Notes: generated from the sequence alone by a model not told the origin. A stretch of 64,000 nucleotides of DNA from Parascardovia denticolens DSM 10105 = JCM 12538 (GCF_001042675.1 NZ_AP012333.1:124001-188000), one strand, 5' to 3'; shown: positions 36,689 to 47,400, counted from the first letter of the stretch. A program made the numbers and translations.

Positions 36689-38881
36689 ATGGCAGATGCT
36701 GAAGATCAAGGTCAAGATCGAAAGAGTGACCAGGAGCAGGAGCCTCCGCGCCAAGGGGAGGTGATCCCGCCAGCGCAAGCCGTGGCCGACGCTCCCTCGG
36801 AAGAATCCGAGACGGAGGCCGGGAAGGCCGAGAAAGTCAAGAAGGATCCAAAGGCTGATACAAAGGCCAAGAAGGATAGAAAGAATAAAAAGCCTCGCGG
36901 CCTGTTCACGGTCCCTTGGTGGGGTTACGCCCTGGTCTTCATCCTGGTCAACGCCTTCGCCGTCATCGTCATGCAATGGGTGGCTTCAGGCCAAATCAAA
37001 CAGGCCTGGGAATTCTTCTCCAAGATGTTCCTCTATCCCCGAGGTGAATTCCAGTTCGTCAACAACTTCCTCATCCTGGGCGTCATCTACCTGGTCCTCA
37101 TCTTCCTCATCAACCGCTTCTGGGCGGCCTCCGGGGTCTATCTCAGCCTGATCTGCCTGATCGCCTTCATCGACCGCATGAAGGTCCTGGTGCGCAACGA
37201 GGCCATCACCCCCGCCGACCTCACGTTCGTCTCCGGAGGGGACACGGGCAACCTGACCCAGTTCATCCCGGCCGGGTCCGCCCGCCCCATCATCTGCGTG
37301 ATCTGCCTCATCCTGGGCGTCATCGTCGCGGCCGTCCTCTGCGGGAAAATCGACAAACGCAAATCCCTGATCAACCCGGCCAACAAAGGCCTGGGCCTCG
37401 TCGCCCGCCTGCTGGTGGTCGTCTTGCCGGCCGCTTTCGGCTTCTCCTTCGTCATGGCCATGTCCACCACGGATTCCTGGGCCAACAAGGCAATGGCCAG
37501 CCTGGACGACAAGGCGCATCAGTGGAACAACCTGATCGACGCCAACGACAACGGCGTGGTCGTCACCTTCATGCGCAACGTCAACCCCAAGATCATGACG
37601 GAGCCGGACGGCTACTCCCAGGAGACCATGACCCGCCTGGCCCGCAAATACTCGGCCCAGGCAGTGGAGATCAACAAGACCCGCAGCCAGAATCTCAACG
37701 ATTCCACTGTGATCGTGGTTCTGTCCGAGTCCCTGGCCGACCCCACCCGGGTTCCGGGGATTTCCTTGAACAAGGACCCTCTGCCCTACATCAAGTCTCT
37801 CAAGGCTTCGACCACGTCCGGCCTCATGCTTTCCTCCGGTTACGGCGGGGGCACGGCCAATCTGGAATACCAGACTTTGACCGGTCTTTCCATGTCCAAC
37901 TTCGATTCTTCCCTGACCGCCCCCTACCAGCAGCTGGTCCCGGGAGAAGCCTGGACGCCGACCTTCAACCAGGCTTGGCCGTCCAGTCAGACCTTGGCCG
38001 TGCATCCTTACGTGTCCACCATGTATTCTCGCCGGACCAACTACAAGAAGTTCGGCTTCTCGGCCTTCTACACCAAGGACGGCCCCCAGTACGTCAAGTA
38101 CAAAGGGACCTTGGGCACCTCCCCCTATGTCAGCGACGAGCAGGCCTACAAGGAGACCCTGGAGAAGGTGCATGGGGCGGCCGACGCCAAGTCCCAGTTC
38201 ATCCAGCTGGTCACCATGCAGAACCACATGCCTTATAACCAGTGGTATAAAGACAATGAATTCGTGGTCAAGAGCTCCACCGACCAGCCTTTGAGCCAGC
38301 AGGAGGCCTCCAGTATCCAGACCTACGCCAAGGGGGCGGAGATCACCGACCAGGCCACCCGGGGCTTCATCGAAAGCCTGGATAAGATGGACAAGCCCAT
38401 CACCGTCATCTTCTACGGGGACCACCTGCCCGGCATCTATTCCACCGCCTCCCAGGACAGCAGGAACTCCGTCATCCTGCACGAATCCGACTACTTCATC
38501 TGGTCCAACAAGGCCTCCAAGGTAAACAAGCGCCTGCCGGAGAACCTGGCCGCCTACACCTCCCCCAACTTCTTCATGGCAGAAGCCACGCAGCAAATGG
38601 ACGCCAAGGTCAGCCCTTACACGGCCTTCCTGACCAAGATGCATGAGCAGGTCGCCGCCATGGAGCCCCCGGTCATCAATCAGATCCAAGGCTGGACCCG
38701 CATCCCGGCCGGTCAGGCCCTTTACCTGGACCCCCAGGGTAAGCTCATGGACATCTCCCGGGCCCCGCGGAAGACCAAGGAGTTGTTGGAGGACTACAAG
38801 CTCATTCAGTATGACATCACCGCCGGCAAGAACTATCTGGAAGGCACCGGCTTCATGGACTACCCCAAGGCCGGCAAGTAG
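36689..38881 (+). CDS. LtaS-like membrane sulfatase-fold phosphoglycerol/lipoteichoic-type transferase
   Basis: This 730-residue protein has a Lys/Glu/Asp-rich cytosolic leader (residues 1-70), five membrane segments to about residue 270, and an extracytoplasmic sulfatase-fold domain. That domain shows a metal-site start (STVIVVLSESLADPT), GYGGGTANLEYQTLTGLS, and late FYGDHLPG. This is the plan of lipoteichoic acid synthase and related phosphoglycerol transferases, which build anionic polymers on membrane lipids. In bifidobacteria the acceptor may be a glycolipid. The start ATG 36689 has GAGGAG nine bases upstream. Two stable hairpins precede it. Confidence 0.85.
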   Translation: MADAEDQGQDRKSDQEQEPPRQGEVIPPAQAVADAPSEESETEAGKAEKVKKDPKADTKAKKDRKNKKPRGLFTVPWWGYALVFILVNAFAVIVMQWVASGQIKQAWEFFSKMFLYPRGEFQFVNNFLILGVIYLVLIFLINRFWAASGVYLSLICLIAFIDRMKVLVRNEAITPADLTFVSGGDTGNLTQFIPAGSARPIICVICLILGVIVAAVLCGKIDKRKSLINPANKGLGLVARLLVVVLPAAFGFSFVMAMSTTDSWANKAMASLDDKAHQWNNLIDANDNGVVVTFMRNVNPKIMTEPDGYSQETMTRLARKYSAQAVEINKTRSQNLNDSTVIVVLSESLADPTRVPGISLNKDPLPYIKSLKASTTSGLMLSSGYGGGTANLEYQTLTGLSMSNFDSSLTAPYQQLVPGEAWTPTFNQAWPSSQTLAVHPYVSTMYSRRTNYKKFGFSAFYTKDGPQYVKYKGTLGTSPYVSDEQAYKETLEKVHGAADAKSQFIQLVTMQNHMPYNQWYKDNEFVVKSSTDQPLSQQEASSIQTYAKGAEITDQATRGFIESLDKMDKPITVIFYGDHLPGIYSTASQDSRNSVILHESDYFIWSNKASKVNKRLPENLAAYTSPNFFMAEATQQMDAKVSPYTAFLTKMHEQVAAMEPPVINQIQGWTRIPAGQALYLDPQGKLMDISRAPRKTKELLEDYKLIQYDITAGKNYLEGTGFMDYPKAGK

Positions 38882-38887
38882 GGCCGT

Positions 38888-38916
38888 TTGGCTTTCTTCC
38901 GGTCTCTGTGTATAAT
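38888..38916 (+). promoter_or_regulatory. sigma70-type promoter of SRP RNA
   Basis: TTGGCT (38888-38893) and a perfect TATAAT (38911-38916) are separated by 17 bases. Transcription would start near 38922-38924, at the first paired base of the SRP RNA. Confidence 0.75.
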
Positions 38917-38921
38917 CGAGA

Positions 38922-39010
38922 ATGCTCCTCCGTGGCGTTACGTCACCGAATCCCCCCAGGGCAGGAATGCAGCAAGGGTAAGTGGCCTCTGACGGGTGCG
39001 GGGGAGTTTT
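38922..39010 (+). ncRNA. ffs: small signal recognition particle RNA (4.5S-type)
   Basis: The conserved SRP hairpin core CAGGGCAGGAATGCAGCAAG is present at about 38957-38976. It matches the actinobacterial small SRP RNA with its GGAA-type loop and asymmetric bulges. Outer pairing is CTCCTCCG (from 38926) with CGGGGGAG, followed by TTTT at 39007-39010 as terminator. With Ffh it targets ribosomes making membrane or secreted proteins to the translocon. It has its own strong promoter and no protein-coding frame. Confidence 0.9.
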
Positions 39011-39046
39011 CCGTAAGTGGGGAGATATGTTACTGGGAGGACCGTC

Positions 39047-40051
39047 ATGGCTGGGTCAGAGCAAAATCCACAAAATCCACAGAGCGGAGCCGGAAGGAGA
39101 CAAGGGCCGGATCCGTCCGGAAAGGATGGGCAGGAAGCTTTGCTGACCCGTCCCCGGTGGTCCGCCGTCATCGGCTCCCTGATTCTGGGCCTCCTCTTCC
39201 TGGCGGCCTCCGCGGCCACCTGGTGGGCCGGGGTACGCACTTATCACGGGCAGAAATTCGATGACTGGGTCTGGAACTCCTTCGACCGCACGTACGCTCG
39301 GGCCAACGCCCTCAACCGTCTCTTCGCCAACTCCCACTTGGTCATCGGCCTGTGCGGGGCCATCGTGGTCCTGTCCGTCCTGGTGGCCGCCCTGCGTCGC
39401 CGGTGGCGGCTGATCCTGCAGATTGGCGTCTTCGGCGCCCTGGCCTTCCTCGTCGCCTTCGGCCTCAAACGCGTCCTTCCCCGGCCGGTTTTGGATACGA
39501 CCATCAGCAACCCGCAGAATTCCGCCCCTTCCGGCCATACGGCCTTGATGATGGCTGCCGGGGTCATCTTGGTCATGGCCATGCCCCGGGTCCTACGCGG
39601 GCTGAGTTCCCTGGTCGCCAGCCTCCTGGTCCTTTTGGTCGCCTTCAGCGTCATCTCCGATAAATGGCACCGTCCCACCGACGTGATCATGGCCATCCTC
39701 CTCATCGCCGGCCTGGCCTTGATCGTCTTGGCCTTTACCCGGGGCTCCGGCATGGACGCCCCTGGCAAACGCGCTTCTTCGCCCAGCCTGCAAATCATCG
39801 CCACGATCATGATCAGCCTGGGGGTGATGATGCTGGCTGCCACCGCCTACATGGTCTGGCAGCTGTGGCCGTCGATCACGGTGGAGGCTCTGGCCTACAC
39901 CCGGCAGGTCAACGTCACGTCCATGCTTTCCATGGGGGGTAGCGCCTTCCTTTCCTTCGGCATCTTGGCCTGCATGAGGCAAGCCACGGCTTCGCCCTTG
40001 TCCCGTGCCGGATTGGTCGGGGCTCCGCCGGCTCCTCCCAAAGAGTGGTGA
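39047..40051 (+). CDS. PAP2-family membrane phosphatase
   Basis: This 334-residue integral membrane protein has about seven hydrophobic segments. Acid-phosphatase motifs are present: KRVLPRP (motif 1, shortened), NSAPSGHTALMM (motif 2, PSGH) and SDKWHRPTDV (motif 3, HxxxD). It probably dephosphorylates undecaprenyl-pyrophosphate or other lipid phosphates at the outer membrane face. The start is ATG 39047, with GGGAGG six bases upstream. A longer reading from 39017 has none. Two extra C-terminal membrane segments follow the catalytic unit. Confidence 0.82.
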   Translation: MAGSEQNPQNPQSGAGRRQGPDPSGKDGQEALLTRPRWSAVIGSLILGLLFLAASAATWWAGVRTYHGQKFDDWVWNSFDRTYARANALNRLFANSHLVIGLCGAIVVLSVLVAALRRRWRLILQIGVFGALAFLVAFGLKRVLPRPVLDTTISNPQNSAPSGHTALMMAAGVILVMAMPRVLRGLSSLVASLLVLLVAFSVISDKWHRPTDVIMAILLIAGLALIVLAFTRGSGMDAPGKRASSPSLQIIATIMISLGVMMLAATAYMVWQLWPSITVEALAYTRQVNVTSMLSMGGSAFLSFGILACMRQATASPLSRAGLVGAPPAPPKEW

Positions 40052-40245
40052 CCGGCCTGCGGTAATCGCTGACTGGCGGTGATCAGTCTGCGGGTCGCCC
40101 GGTAGCCACTGTCTGCTATAACCGAGCTATAAGCCCTTCCGGCCGGGAGGCTGACGCTTCCGGCGGGGGAGACTGCAAGTACAGAGGTGTGCTAAAGTAT
40201 GGGCGGAGAAAAGTTCAGCGGTTTTCCGCTGTGAAAGGGGTCTCA

Positions 40246-43083
40246 ATGACTGGGAACAAACTTGTGATTGTGGAGTCTCCGACCAAAGCCCGGAAGATCG
40301 GTGGATACTTGGGCGATGGTTACACGGTGATGGCTTCCGTCGGGCATATCCGCGACCTGGCCCAGCCCTCGCAAATCCCCGCTGAGGACAAGGCCAGGTA
40401 TGGCAAGTTCGGCGTCGACGTGGACGACGGCTTCCTCCCTTACTACGTGGTCGGCAAAGACAAGAAGAAGACCGTCTCCGACTTGAAGAAGGCTTTGAAA
40501 ACAGCCGATGAACTTTACCTGGCCACTGATGAGGATCGGGAAGGGGAGGCCATCGCCTGGCATCTGGTCCAGACCCTCAAGCCCAAGGTCCCAGTCAAAC
40601 GCATGGTCTTCCATGAGATCACCAAGAACGCCATCGCCGCTTCCCTAGGCAAGACCCGGCAGGTGGATGACAACATGGTGGACGCCCAGGAGACCCGCCG
40701 GGTCCTGGACCGTCTGTATGGGTACGAGCTTTCCCCCGTTCTCTGGCGCAAGGTCGGCCCGGGCCTATCCGCCGGCCGCGTCCAGTCCGTGGCCACCCGG
40801 CTCATCGTCCAGCGGGAGCGGGAACGCATGGCTTTCGTCCGCACTGCCTACTGGGACATCGTGGCCACCGTCGCCTTGGGCGGCGGAGTGGGAGTGAACG
40901 CTCAGGGTCAGAAGGTGACCGGCGACGAGGCCGTGGATACCTCCTTCAAATCCCGGCTGATTTCCGTCGGCGGCCGGCGGGTGGCCACTTCCAAGGATTT
41001 CGACGCGCAAGGCCAGCCGACGCCGACCATGGTCAAAGATCAGGCCCTGGCCCTGAACCAGGCTGACGCCGACCGCATCTGTCAAGCCATCGCCGGCCAG
41101 GATTTCACGGTCATGTCTTTGGAGACCAAGCCTTACCGCCGCCGTCCCGTGCCGCCTTTCACCACTTCCACCATGCAGCAGGCGGCGGGCAACCGGCTGG
41201 GCATGTCGTCCCGCGCGGCCATGAGAGCGGCTCAGGGCCTGTATGAGAACGGTTACATCACTTACATGCGTACCGACTCGGTCACCCTTTCCTCCGAGGC
41301 CATCGCCGCCGCCCGCGAAGAGGTGGAGAAGAAGTGGGGGGGCTCTTACCTATCCGAGAAGCCCAAACAGTACGCCACCACCTCAGCCGGGGCCCAGGAG
41401 GCCCATGAATGCATCCGTCCGGCCGAGGCCCATTTCCGCAGCCCCGAGTCTTTGGAGGGGAAGGTCCCGCCTGATCAACTCAAGTTATACCGGCTGATCT
41501 GGCAGCGGACCTTGGCTTCTCAGATGGCGGACGCCACCGGTTCCACGGCCACGGTGAAGCTTTCGGCCGCCGCTGGCCTGGACGGGGAAGTCGTTTTCCA
41601 GTCTTCCGGGACCGTCATCGATTTCCTGGGATTCCTGAGGGCTTATGGGGAAGGCCGGGGGACCGGCTCTTCCCGTTCCTCCAAGTCCGATTCCGCCGAT
41701 TCGGCTTCCTCTTCGGACCTCAATGATGACGAAGTCCTGCCCGCGATGAGCGTGGGGGACGTCCTCAGGGCCATCCACGTGGATCCGGCCGGGCATGAGA
41801 CCCAACCTCCGGCCCGCTACACCGAAGCCTCCCTGGTCAAGACCCTGGAAGCTAAGGAAATCGGCCGGCCTTCCACCTATGCCAGCATCATCTCCACCAT
41901 CATCGACCGCGGTTATGTCTACGAACGCGGCCGGGCCCTCATCCCCTCCTGGCTGGCCTTCGCCGTCATCAAACTGCTGGAGCAGAATTTCCCTCAGTAT
42001 GTGGATTACGCCTTCACCGCCCGTATGGAGAACGGCTTGGACCAGATCGCCCAAGGCAAGGAGTCTGGCAAGCAGTGGCTGTCCGACTTCTACTTCGGCT
42101 CGGGCAAAGAGGCCGCCCGCGACGCTCAGGAGGCCCATGAAGGCCTGCATGACCAAGTGGCTCAGTTGGGTGAGATCGACGCCCGGATGATCAACACCAT
42201 CGAGATCGGGGACGGCTTGCAGGTGAGGGTGGGTCGTTACGGCCCTTACCTGGAGGACACCAAGAACCTGGATTCCGACGGCAAGCCGAAGCGGGCCTCG
42301 ATCCCCGACACCATAGCTCCCGATGAGCTGACGGTGGACGTGGGGCATGACCTCATCGAGCACAATTCCGCCGGGCCCCGCGTTTTGGGGACCGACCCGG
42401 ACACCGGGGGCGCGGTGGAGGTCCGCTCCGGCCGGTTCGGCCCTTACGTCGCCTTGGTCGTCGAAGGGCAGGACAAGCCGAAGATGGCCTCCCTCTTCAA
42501 GACCATGGATCCGGAGTCCGTCAGCCTCGACCAGGCCCTGCGCCTCCTCTCCCTGCCCCGCCTGGTGGGGACGGTGGAAGAGACCAACCAAGAGACGGGC
42601 GAAGTCTCCCCGGTGGAGATTCTGGCCAACAATGGCCGTTACGGTCCGTACCTGACCAAGACCGGGGCTGACGGCAAGTCCGAGACCCGTTCCCTGGCCA
42701 GCGAAGATGAGATTTTCACGGTCGACCTGGCCAAAGCCCAGGAACTGTATGCCCAACCGAAGTACGGCCGTCGGACCCGGTCCGCCGCCAAGCCTCCCCT
42801 GCGCGAGTTGGGGGCCGATCCCGAGACCGGGAAGGCCGTGACCATCAAAGACGGTTTCTACGGGGTCTACATCACCGATGGGGAGACCAACCGCACCCTG
42901 CCCAAGCAGTACACGGCCGAATCCATCGAGCCGGCCGAAGCCTTCCGCCTTCTGGCCGAAAAGCGGGCGGCTGGCCCTTCCAAGCGGCGTACCCGTCGGG
43001 GGACCAGGAAGACAGCAACCGCAGCCAAGAAGACAAGTACGACCAAGAAGTCCGCGCCCGTCTCCAAGGCCAAGGCCGCCTGA
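40246..43083 (+). CDS. topA: DNA topoisomerase I
   Basis: This 945-residue type IA topoisomerase relaxes negative supercoils. A Toprim domain lies at residues about 5-120, with [13 protein letters not shown]. The active-site Tyr340 is in ITYMRTDS. Four C-terminal actinobacterial-type repeats resembling RYGPYL / GRFGPYV replace the zinc fingers of E. coli TopA. The protein ends in a Lys/Arg/Ala/Thr-rich tail, as in mycobacteria. The start ATG 40246 has AAAGGGG upstream. An in-frame reading from 40189 adds 19 residues that lack support. The stop shares one base with tmk. Confidence 0.96.
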   Translation: MTGNKLVIVESPTKARKIGGYLGDGYTVMASVGHIRDLAQPSQIPAEDKARYGKFGVDVDDGFLPYYVVGKDKKKTVSDLKKALKTADELYLATDEDREGEAIAWHLVQTLKPKVPVKRMVFHEITKNAIAASLGKTRQVDDNMVDAQETRRVLDRLYGYELSPVLWRKVGPGLSAGRVQSVATRLIVQRERERMAFVRTAYWDIVATVALGGGVGVNAQGQKVTGDEAVDTSFKSRLISVGGRRVATSKDFDAQGQPTPTMVKDQALALNQADADRICQAIAGQDFTVMSLETKPYRRRPVPPFTTSTMQQAAGNRLGMSSRAAMRAAQGLYENGYITYMRTDSVTLSSEAIAAAREEVEKKWGGSYLSEKPKQYATTSAGAQEAHECIRPAEAHFRSPESLEGKVPPDQLKLYRLIWQRTLASQMADATGSTATVKLSAAAGLDGEVVFQSSGTVIDFLGFLRAYGEGRGTGSSRSSKSDSADSASSSDLNDDEVLPAMSVGDVLRAIHVDPAGHETQPPARYTEASLVKTLEAKEIGRPSTYASIISTIIDRGYVYERGRALIPSWLAFAVIKLLEQNFPQYVDYAFTARMENGLDQIAQGKESGKQWLSDFYFGSGKEAARDAQEAHEGLHDQVAQLGEIDARMINTIEIGDGLQVRVGRYGPYLEDTKNLDSDGKPKRASIPDTIAPDELTVDVGHDLIEHNSAGPRVLGTDPDTGGAVEVRSGRFGPYVALVVEGQDKPKMASLFKTMDPESVSLDQALRLLSLPRLVGTVEETNQETGEVSPVEILANNGRYGPYLTKTGADGKSETRSLASEDEIFTVDLAKAQELYAQPKYGRRTRSAAKPPLRELGADPETGKAVTIKDGFYGVYITDGETNRTLPKQYTAESIEPAEAFRLLAEKRAAGPSKRRTRRGTRKTATAAKKTSTTKKSAPVSKAKAA

Positions 43084-43763
43084 TGCCTGGCTTCTTCATC
43101 TCCTTCGAAGGAGTGGACGGGGTGGGCAAATCCACCCAGGTCAAACGTCTGGAAGCCTATCTGCTCGAACAAGGCAGGTCGGTTCTGGTGACGCGCGAGC
43201 CTGGCGGCACCCCGCTGGGGGAGCGGATCCGCCAGATCCTTCTGCATGGGGAGGATGAGGCTCCCCGCACGGAGGCCTTGCTTTACGCGGCTTCCCGGGC
43301 CCAGCACGTAGCGCAGAAAATCCGACCCGCCCTGGACTCCGGCGCTTTGGTCATCTCGGATCGTTACATCGACTCCTCTTTGGCCTACCAGGCCGGCGGC
43401 CGGGAGCTGACCCTGGCTGACGTGCGCCGGCTCAATTCCTGGGCCACCGGCGACCTGTGGCCGGACCGCACCTACCTCTTGGACATGTCCTTCCAGCAGT
43501 CCCGCCAACGCTTGCAGGGAGAGCCGGATAGGCTCGAATCCTCTGGAGGCGCCTTCTTCGACCGTGCCCGGCAGGCCTTTTTGGCCTTGGCTGAGGGGGA
43601 GCCGGACAGGTTCCGGGTCATCGATGCCAGCCAGCCGATCGACCAGGTGTGGCAGGCCATCAAGACGGATGCGGATGGGCTGCTCGCCGGGCTGCCTTCG
43701 CCCCTTGCCTCATCTTTTGAAGCTGACGAACCGGGAATGGAAACCGACGGACGGGGGAGATGA
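43083..43763 (+). CDS. tmk: thymidylate kinase
   Basis: This 226-residue P-loop kinase phosphorylates dTMP to dTDP. Visible are Walker [11 protein letters not shown], the DRY/H region [12 protein letters not shown], and a lid with paired arginines ([10 protein letters not shown]). A 20-residue charged tail extends the usual length. Its ATG overlaps the topA stop by one base and its stop nearly meets holB, so the topA-tmk-holB trio is a tight operon supplying replication, a conserved actinobacterial arrangement. Confidence 0.94.
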   Translation: MPGFFISFEGVDGVGKSTQVKRLEAYLLEQGRSVLVTREPGGTPLGERIRQILLHGEDEAPRTEALLYAASRAQHVAQKIRPALDSGALVISDRYIDSSLAYQAGGRELTLADVRRLNSWATGDLWPDRTYLLDMSFQQSRQRLQGEPDRLESSGGAFFDRARQAFLALAEGEPDRFRVIDASQPIDQVWQAIKTDADGLLAGLPSPLASSFEADEPGMETDGRGR

Positions 43764-43765
43764 CC

Positions 43766-44956
43766 ATGGCTTCTTCCGTCTGGGATTCCATCATCGGGCA
43801 GAAGCCCACAGTCGACCTCCTCTCCCGCATCGCCTCCGCCTCCCATCAATCCATCTCCCATCAGGCTGAGGGGGGAGGCAAAAAAGACCTGTCCCAATCC
43901 TGGCTGATTTGCGGGGCCCCTGGCTCTGGTCGCTCCCAAGTCGCCCGGGCTTTCGCCGCCGCCTTGGAATGTCCGCAAGGCGGTTGCGGCCAATGCCCGA
44001 CCTGCCTGCAGATCATGAAGGGGGAACACCCGGACGTGACCATCCTGGCCACGGACAAGGTGACCATCTCCATCGACCAAGTACGCTCTTTGGTGACCAA
44101 ATCCGAGCAGATGCCGGCGACCGCCCCCTGGCGGATCCTCATCATCGAAGATGTGGACCGGATGCTGGAGCGGACCACCAACGTCCTCCTGAAAGAGGTG
44201 GAAGAGCCGGCCGACCGGACCATCTGGCTCCTTTGCGCCCCCAGCTCCCAAGACGTCCTGCCGACCATCCGGTCCCGCACCCGGGTCGTCAACCTAGCCA
44301 TCCCCCCCGTGGCGGCCATTTCGGGTTTCCTCCAGAAGACCGACGGGGTGGAGAAGCCTTTGGCCGACCGTTGCGCCCGCCTGGCCCAGGGCCATATAGG
44401 CATCGCCCGGCTTTATTCCCGGGATGACCAAGCCTTGGCCGACCGCGACGAAATCGTGGTTTCCCTGCTGGATTTGCGCAAGGCTTCCGACGCCGTCATC
44501 CTGGCCGCCTCCATGGTGGACAGGGCCCAGTCTCAGGCGGCCGCTTCCGTCCAGGCGGATGTGGATAGGCGGACGCAGGAATTCCTGGCCGTCAATGGGC
44601 TCGGCCCTCAAGACAAGGTCCCTGCCGCTTTGCGAGGCGACTTCAACGCCATCGGCAAGAAGGAGGATGTCCGCCGGCGGACCACCCGTCTGACCCGGGA
44701 CGTGCTTGACCGTTTCCTGACCACAATCTCCAGCGTCTGGCGGGACATGATCATCGTCCAAAACGGGGCCGAGGCTTCCTCCGGCCTAGTCAATAAAGAG
44801 AACGCGACCGCCATCATCAACATGGCCGCTGGCCTGAGCCGTCAGCGGGTCATCGCCAACATCCGCTCCGTCGATCTGGCCCGCCGCCGCTTGGCCCGCA
44901 ACGGTTCTCCTCTTCTGGTGGTGGAGGCTTTGCTTTGCTCTTTCCTGTCCGCTTGA
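43766..44956 (+). CDS. holB: DNA polymerase III subunit delta-prime
   Basis: This 396-residue clamp-loader stator resembles DnaX/HolB ATPase domains. The P-loop region is GAPGSGRSQ (Lys replaced by Arg, as expected for a non-hydrolysing delta-prime). A four-Cys zinc module (ECPQGGCGQCPTC) and the sensor motif TIRSRTRVV follow. It completes the clamp loader with DnaX. ATG 43766 is preferred because GGGGGAG lies six bases upstream. ATG 43760 touches that site directly. Confidence 0.92.
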   Translation: MASSVWDSIIGQKPTVDLLSRIASASHQSISHQAEGGGKKDLSQSWLICGAPGSGRSQVARAFAAALECPQGGCGQCPTCLQIMKGEHPDVTILATDKVTISIDQVRSLVTKSEQMPATAPWRILIIEDVDRMLERTTNVLLKEVEEPADRTIWLLCAPSSQDVLPTIRSRTRVVNLAIPPVAAISGFLQKTDGVEKPLADRCARLAQGHIGIARLYSRDDQALADRDEIVVSLLDLRKASDAVILAASMVDRAQSQAAASVQADVDRRTQEFLAVNGLGPQDKVPAALRGDFNAIGKKEDVRRRTTRLTRDVLDRFLTTISSVWRDMIIVQNGAEASSGLVNKENATAIINMAAGLSRQRVIANIRSVDLARRRLARNGSPLLVVEALLCSFLSA

Positions 44957-44957
44957 T

Positions 44958-44991
44958 GCCGGATGATTTCCTACCGGCGTTTTCGCTTTTT
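44958..44991 (+). terminator. probable terminator after holB
   Basis: GCCGG (44958-44962) pairs with CCGGC (44974-44978), followed by a T-rich run with five consecutive T near 44987-44991. The stem is short, so efficiency may be modest. Confidence 0.5.
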
Positions 44992-45030
44992 GCCAAATGA
45001 GGAAGTGAAAACCTGTCAAATGCGGAAATG
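44991..45030. repeat. pair of 17-bp direct repeats upstream of the PEBP gene
   Basis: Bases 44991-45007 and 45014-45030 match at 14 of 17 positions (shared core CAAATG.GGAA). They are offset by 23 bases, about two helix turns, and lie roughly 100 bases before the next gene. They may be an operator. Confidence 0.35.
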
Positions 45031-45129
45031 GCTTTCTATCGGCCTGTTCGGATAAAGTGAAAGGAAGTCGGCCTGACGGTGACTGTCAGGTCTGGTCCTA
45101 TGATTGACGGCTCTCTAGGAAGGCGGCGC

Positions 45130-45684
45130 ATGATGCGAGTGTCAACGGATTTTACGACGATCCCCGATGACTATGGGAAGGCGGCCCCTGCGGCCAATCT
45201 GACTGAAGGGATTCCTACGGTCTCTTTCCCCTTCTACCTGGATGGGGTGAACCCGGCCGCTCATTATCTGCATTGGGAATTCGTGGATGATGATTCCATT
45301 CCCGTCTGCGGCTTCCAGTGGATCCACTGGTCGGTGGCCAACCTGCCCATTGACGCCCTTATGTTCGATTTCAACGATTCCCACGCCCTGCACATCCCGG
45401 AGAACTTCTCCAACCAGTTGCAGTCCATGGTGCCGGAAGCGGTCCAAGGCCGCAATTCCCAGGCCTCCCGCTTTGTTGGCTCGGATAATCCGGCCGTCTA
45501 TCAGCGCTACAATGGCCCTCAGCCTCCGGACAAGCCCCATGATTACATGCTGACCGTCTACGCCACCACCAAACCCCTGCCAGAGCTCAAGGAAGGCTTC
45601 TGGCTGAACGAGTTGCGGGATGGGCTGCGGATCTGCCGGGACGTGGTGGACTCCGACGCCATCTGGCTGACAGGCCGCAATTAG
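45130..45684 (+). CDS. YbhB/YbcL-family (PEBP-like) protein
   Basis: This 184-residue soluble protein has the phosphatidylethanolamine-binding-protein fold of bacterial YbhB/YbcL type. Evidence is the segment CGFQWIHWSVANLP in the ligand-site position and the conserved YNGPQPPDKPHDYMLTVYA near the C-terminus. Its biochemical role is uncertain in bacteria. Kinase-inhibitor and ligand-binding roles have been proposed for relatives. The start ATG 45130 has AGGAAGG upstream. ATG 45133 follows immediately and is equally possible. Frames reaching back to 45079 lack a site. Confidence 0.87.
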   Translation: MMRVSTDFTTIPDDYGKAAPAANLTEGIPTVSFPFYLDGVNPAAHYLHWEFVDDDSIPVCGFQWIHWSVANLPIDALMFDFNDSHALHIPENFSNQLQSMVPEAVQGRNSQASRFVGSDNPAVYQRYNGPQPPDKPHDYMLTVYATTKPLPELKEGFWLNELRDGLRICRDVVDSDAIWLTGRN

Positions 45685-45837
45685 ACCCTGGACCTGAACC
45701 CTACCCTTGGCTCAAGGACTCCCGCCTCTTTCTGTTTCCTATGGCTGAGGCCTGAGTCCCTGCGAGACATGGCGCAAGGGATGGCCGTAATTTTTTGGTT
45801 TTTGGATTTTCGATAAACACAAAGGAGAATGAAACCG

Positions 45838-47376
45838 ATGGCATGCACCACTGTTTTGGTCGGCAAGAACGCCAGCTATGATGGCTCGACTATCATCGCC
45901 CGCAACGAGGATTCGCCCAACGGCGAGTTCACCCCCAAAGAATTCGTCCTCGTCAAGCCGGAAGACCAACCCCGCCATTACCGGGCCGTCATCAGCCATG
46001 CCGAGCTGGACCTACCCGATGACCCCCTGCGTTACACGGCCGTCCCCGACGCCTTGCGCGCCCAGGGGATCTGGGGATCCCACGGCGTCAACGAATGCAA
46101 CGTGGCCATCTCCAATACCGAGACCATCACCAGCAATGAGCGCGTGCTCGGCGCCGATCCTTTGGTCGAGCTGCGGTCAGCGGTCGGCAAGGAAGGGGAG
46201 GAAGACTACCAGCCTGAAATCCCCGGCGGCATCGGCGAAGAGGACATCCTCACCCTGGTCCTGCCTTACGTCCGCACCGCACGCGAAGGGGTCAAGCGCT
46301 ACGGCGAGATCCTGCGCACCGTTGGCACTTACGAGATGAACGGCATCGCCATCTCCGACGTGTATGAGATTTGGTGGGTGGAGACCGTAGGCGGTCATCA
46401 TTGGATCGCCCGCCGCGTGCCCGATGACTGCTACGTGACTATGCCCAACCAGCTGGGCATCGACGAATTCGACTTTGACGACGCCTTCGGCGAGCAGAAA
46501 GACTTCATGTGCTCGGAAGACATGCGGGAGTTCATCGCCGACAATCATCTGGACCTGGCCTTGGAACACGGCAGCCTTTTCAACCCCCGCTGGGCCTTCG
46601 GCTCCCATTCCGACTCCGACCACGTCTATAACAGTCCACGCGCCTGGTATATCCAGCGCTTCTTCAACCCCCTGGACGCCTCCTGGGACGGGATCGACGC
46701 CGACTTCACCCCGGCCAGCGACGACATCCCTTGGTGCCGCCAGCCCGAGCGGAAAATCACCATCGAAGACGTCAAATACGTCCTCAGCTCCCACTATCAG
46801 GGGACCGACTACGACCCCTACGGAAAACTGGGGACCGCGGCCACCCGTTCCCTCTTCCGGCCCATCGGCATCAACCGGACCAACCACCTCTGCGTCATCC
46901 AGCTGCGGCCTTACATACCGGAAGCGGCCTCCGCCATCCAGTGGACCTGCTTCTCTTCCAACGTCTTCAACGCCCTGGTTCCCCTCTATCCCAACGTGAC
47001 CACCACCCCGGCCTACTACCGCGGCGAAACCGCGGCCCCCAGCACGGATAACTTCTACTGGGCCAACCGCATCATCGCCGCCTTGGCAGACGCCCAATTC
47101 AACGACAATACGGCCAACATCGACCGCTATCAGGAAAAGCTGGGCGGCCTCTCCCACGCCTTCGTGGCCAAGACCGACGCGGCCGTCGAAGAGCTGGTGG
47201 CGTCCGGCTCCGTGGAAGGCAACGACATGGGATCCCCCGCCATCCATGATTTGTTGGAGAAGGCCAACGAGGACTTCTCCCAGGTGGTCAAGCGCGAGAC
47301 CGATGACCTGCTGGCCAAGGTGCTCTACACCACCAGCATGGGCATGAAGAACGGCTTCCACCTGTCCGACCACTGA
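45838..47376 (+). CDS. C69-family dipeptidase (PepD-like)
   Basis: This 512-residue N-terminal-nucleophile hydrolase of family C69 resembles the PepD dipeptidases of lactobacilli and bifidobacteria. The protein begins Met-Ala-Cys. Cys3 is the expected catalytic residue after processing, followed by TTVLVGKNASYDGSTIIARN. Later conserved parts include EIWWVETVGGHHWIARRVPD and HSDSDHVYNSPRAW. It cleaves a broad range of dipeptides in the cytosol. ATG 45838 is preferred because it puts Cys at position 3. ATG 45829 sits directly on the AAAGGAG site. A terminator follows. Confidence 0.92.
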   Translation: MACTTVLVGKNASYDGSTIIARNEDSPNGEFTPKEFVLVKPEDQPRHYRAVISHAELDLPDDPLRYTAVPDALRAQGIWGSHGVNECNVAISNTETITSNERVLGADPLVELRSAVGKEGEEDYQPEIPGGIGEEDILTLVLPYVRTAREGVKRYGEILRTVGTYEMNGIAISDVYEIWWVETVGGHHWIARRVPDDCYVTMPNQLGIDEFDFDDAFGEQKDFMCSEDMREFIADNHLDLALEHGSLFNPRWAFGSHSDSDHVYNSPRAWYIQRFFNPLDASWDGIDADFTPASDDIPWCRQPERKITIEDVKYVLSSHYQGTDYDPYGKLGTAATRSLFRPIGINRTNHLCVIQLRPYIPEAASAIQWTCFSSNVFNALVPLYPNVTTTPAYYRGETAAPSTDNFYWANRIIAALADAQFNDNTANIDRYQEKLGGLSHAFVAKTDAAVEELVASGSVEGNDMGSPAIHDLLEKANEDFSQVVKRETDDLLAKVLYTTSMGMKNGFHLSDH

Positions 47377-47400
47377 TTCGCCGATTCTCCTCCTCTCTGC

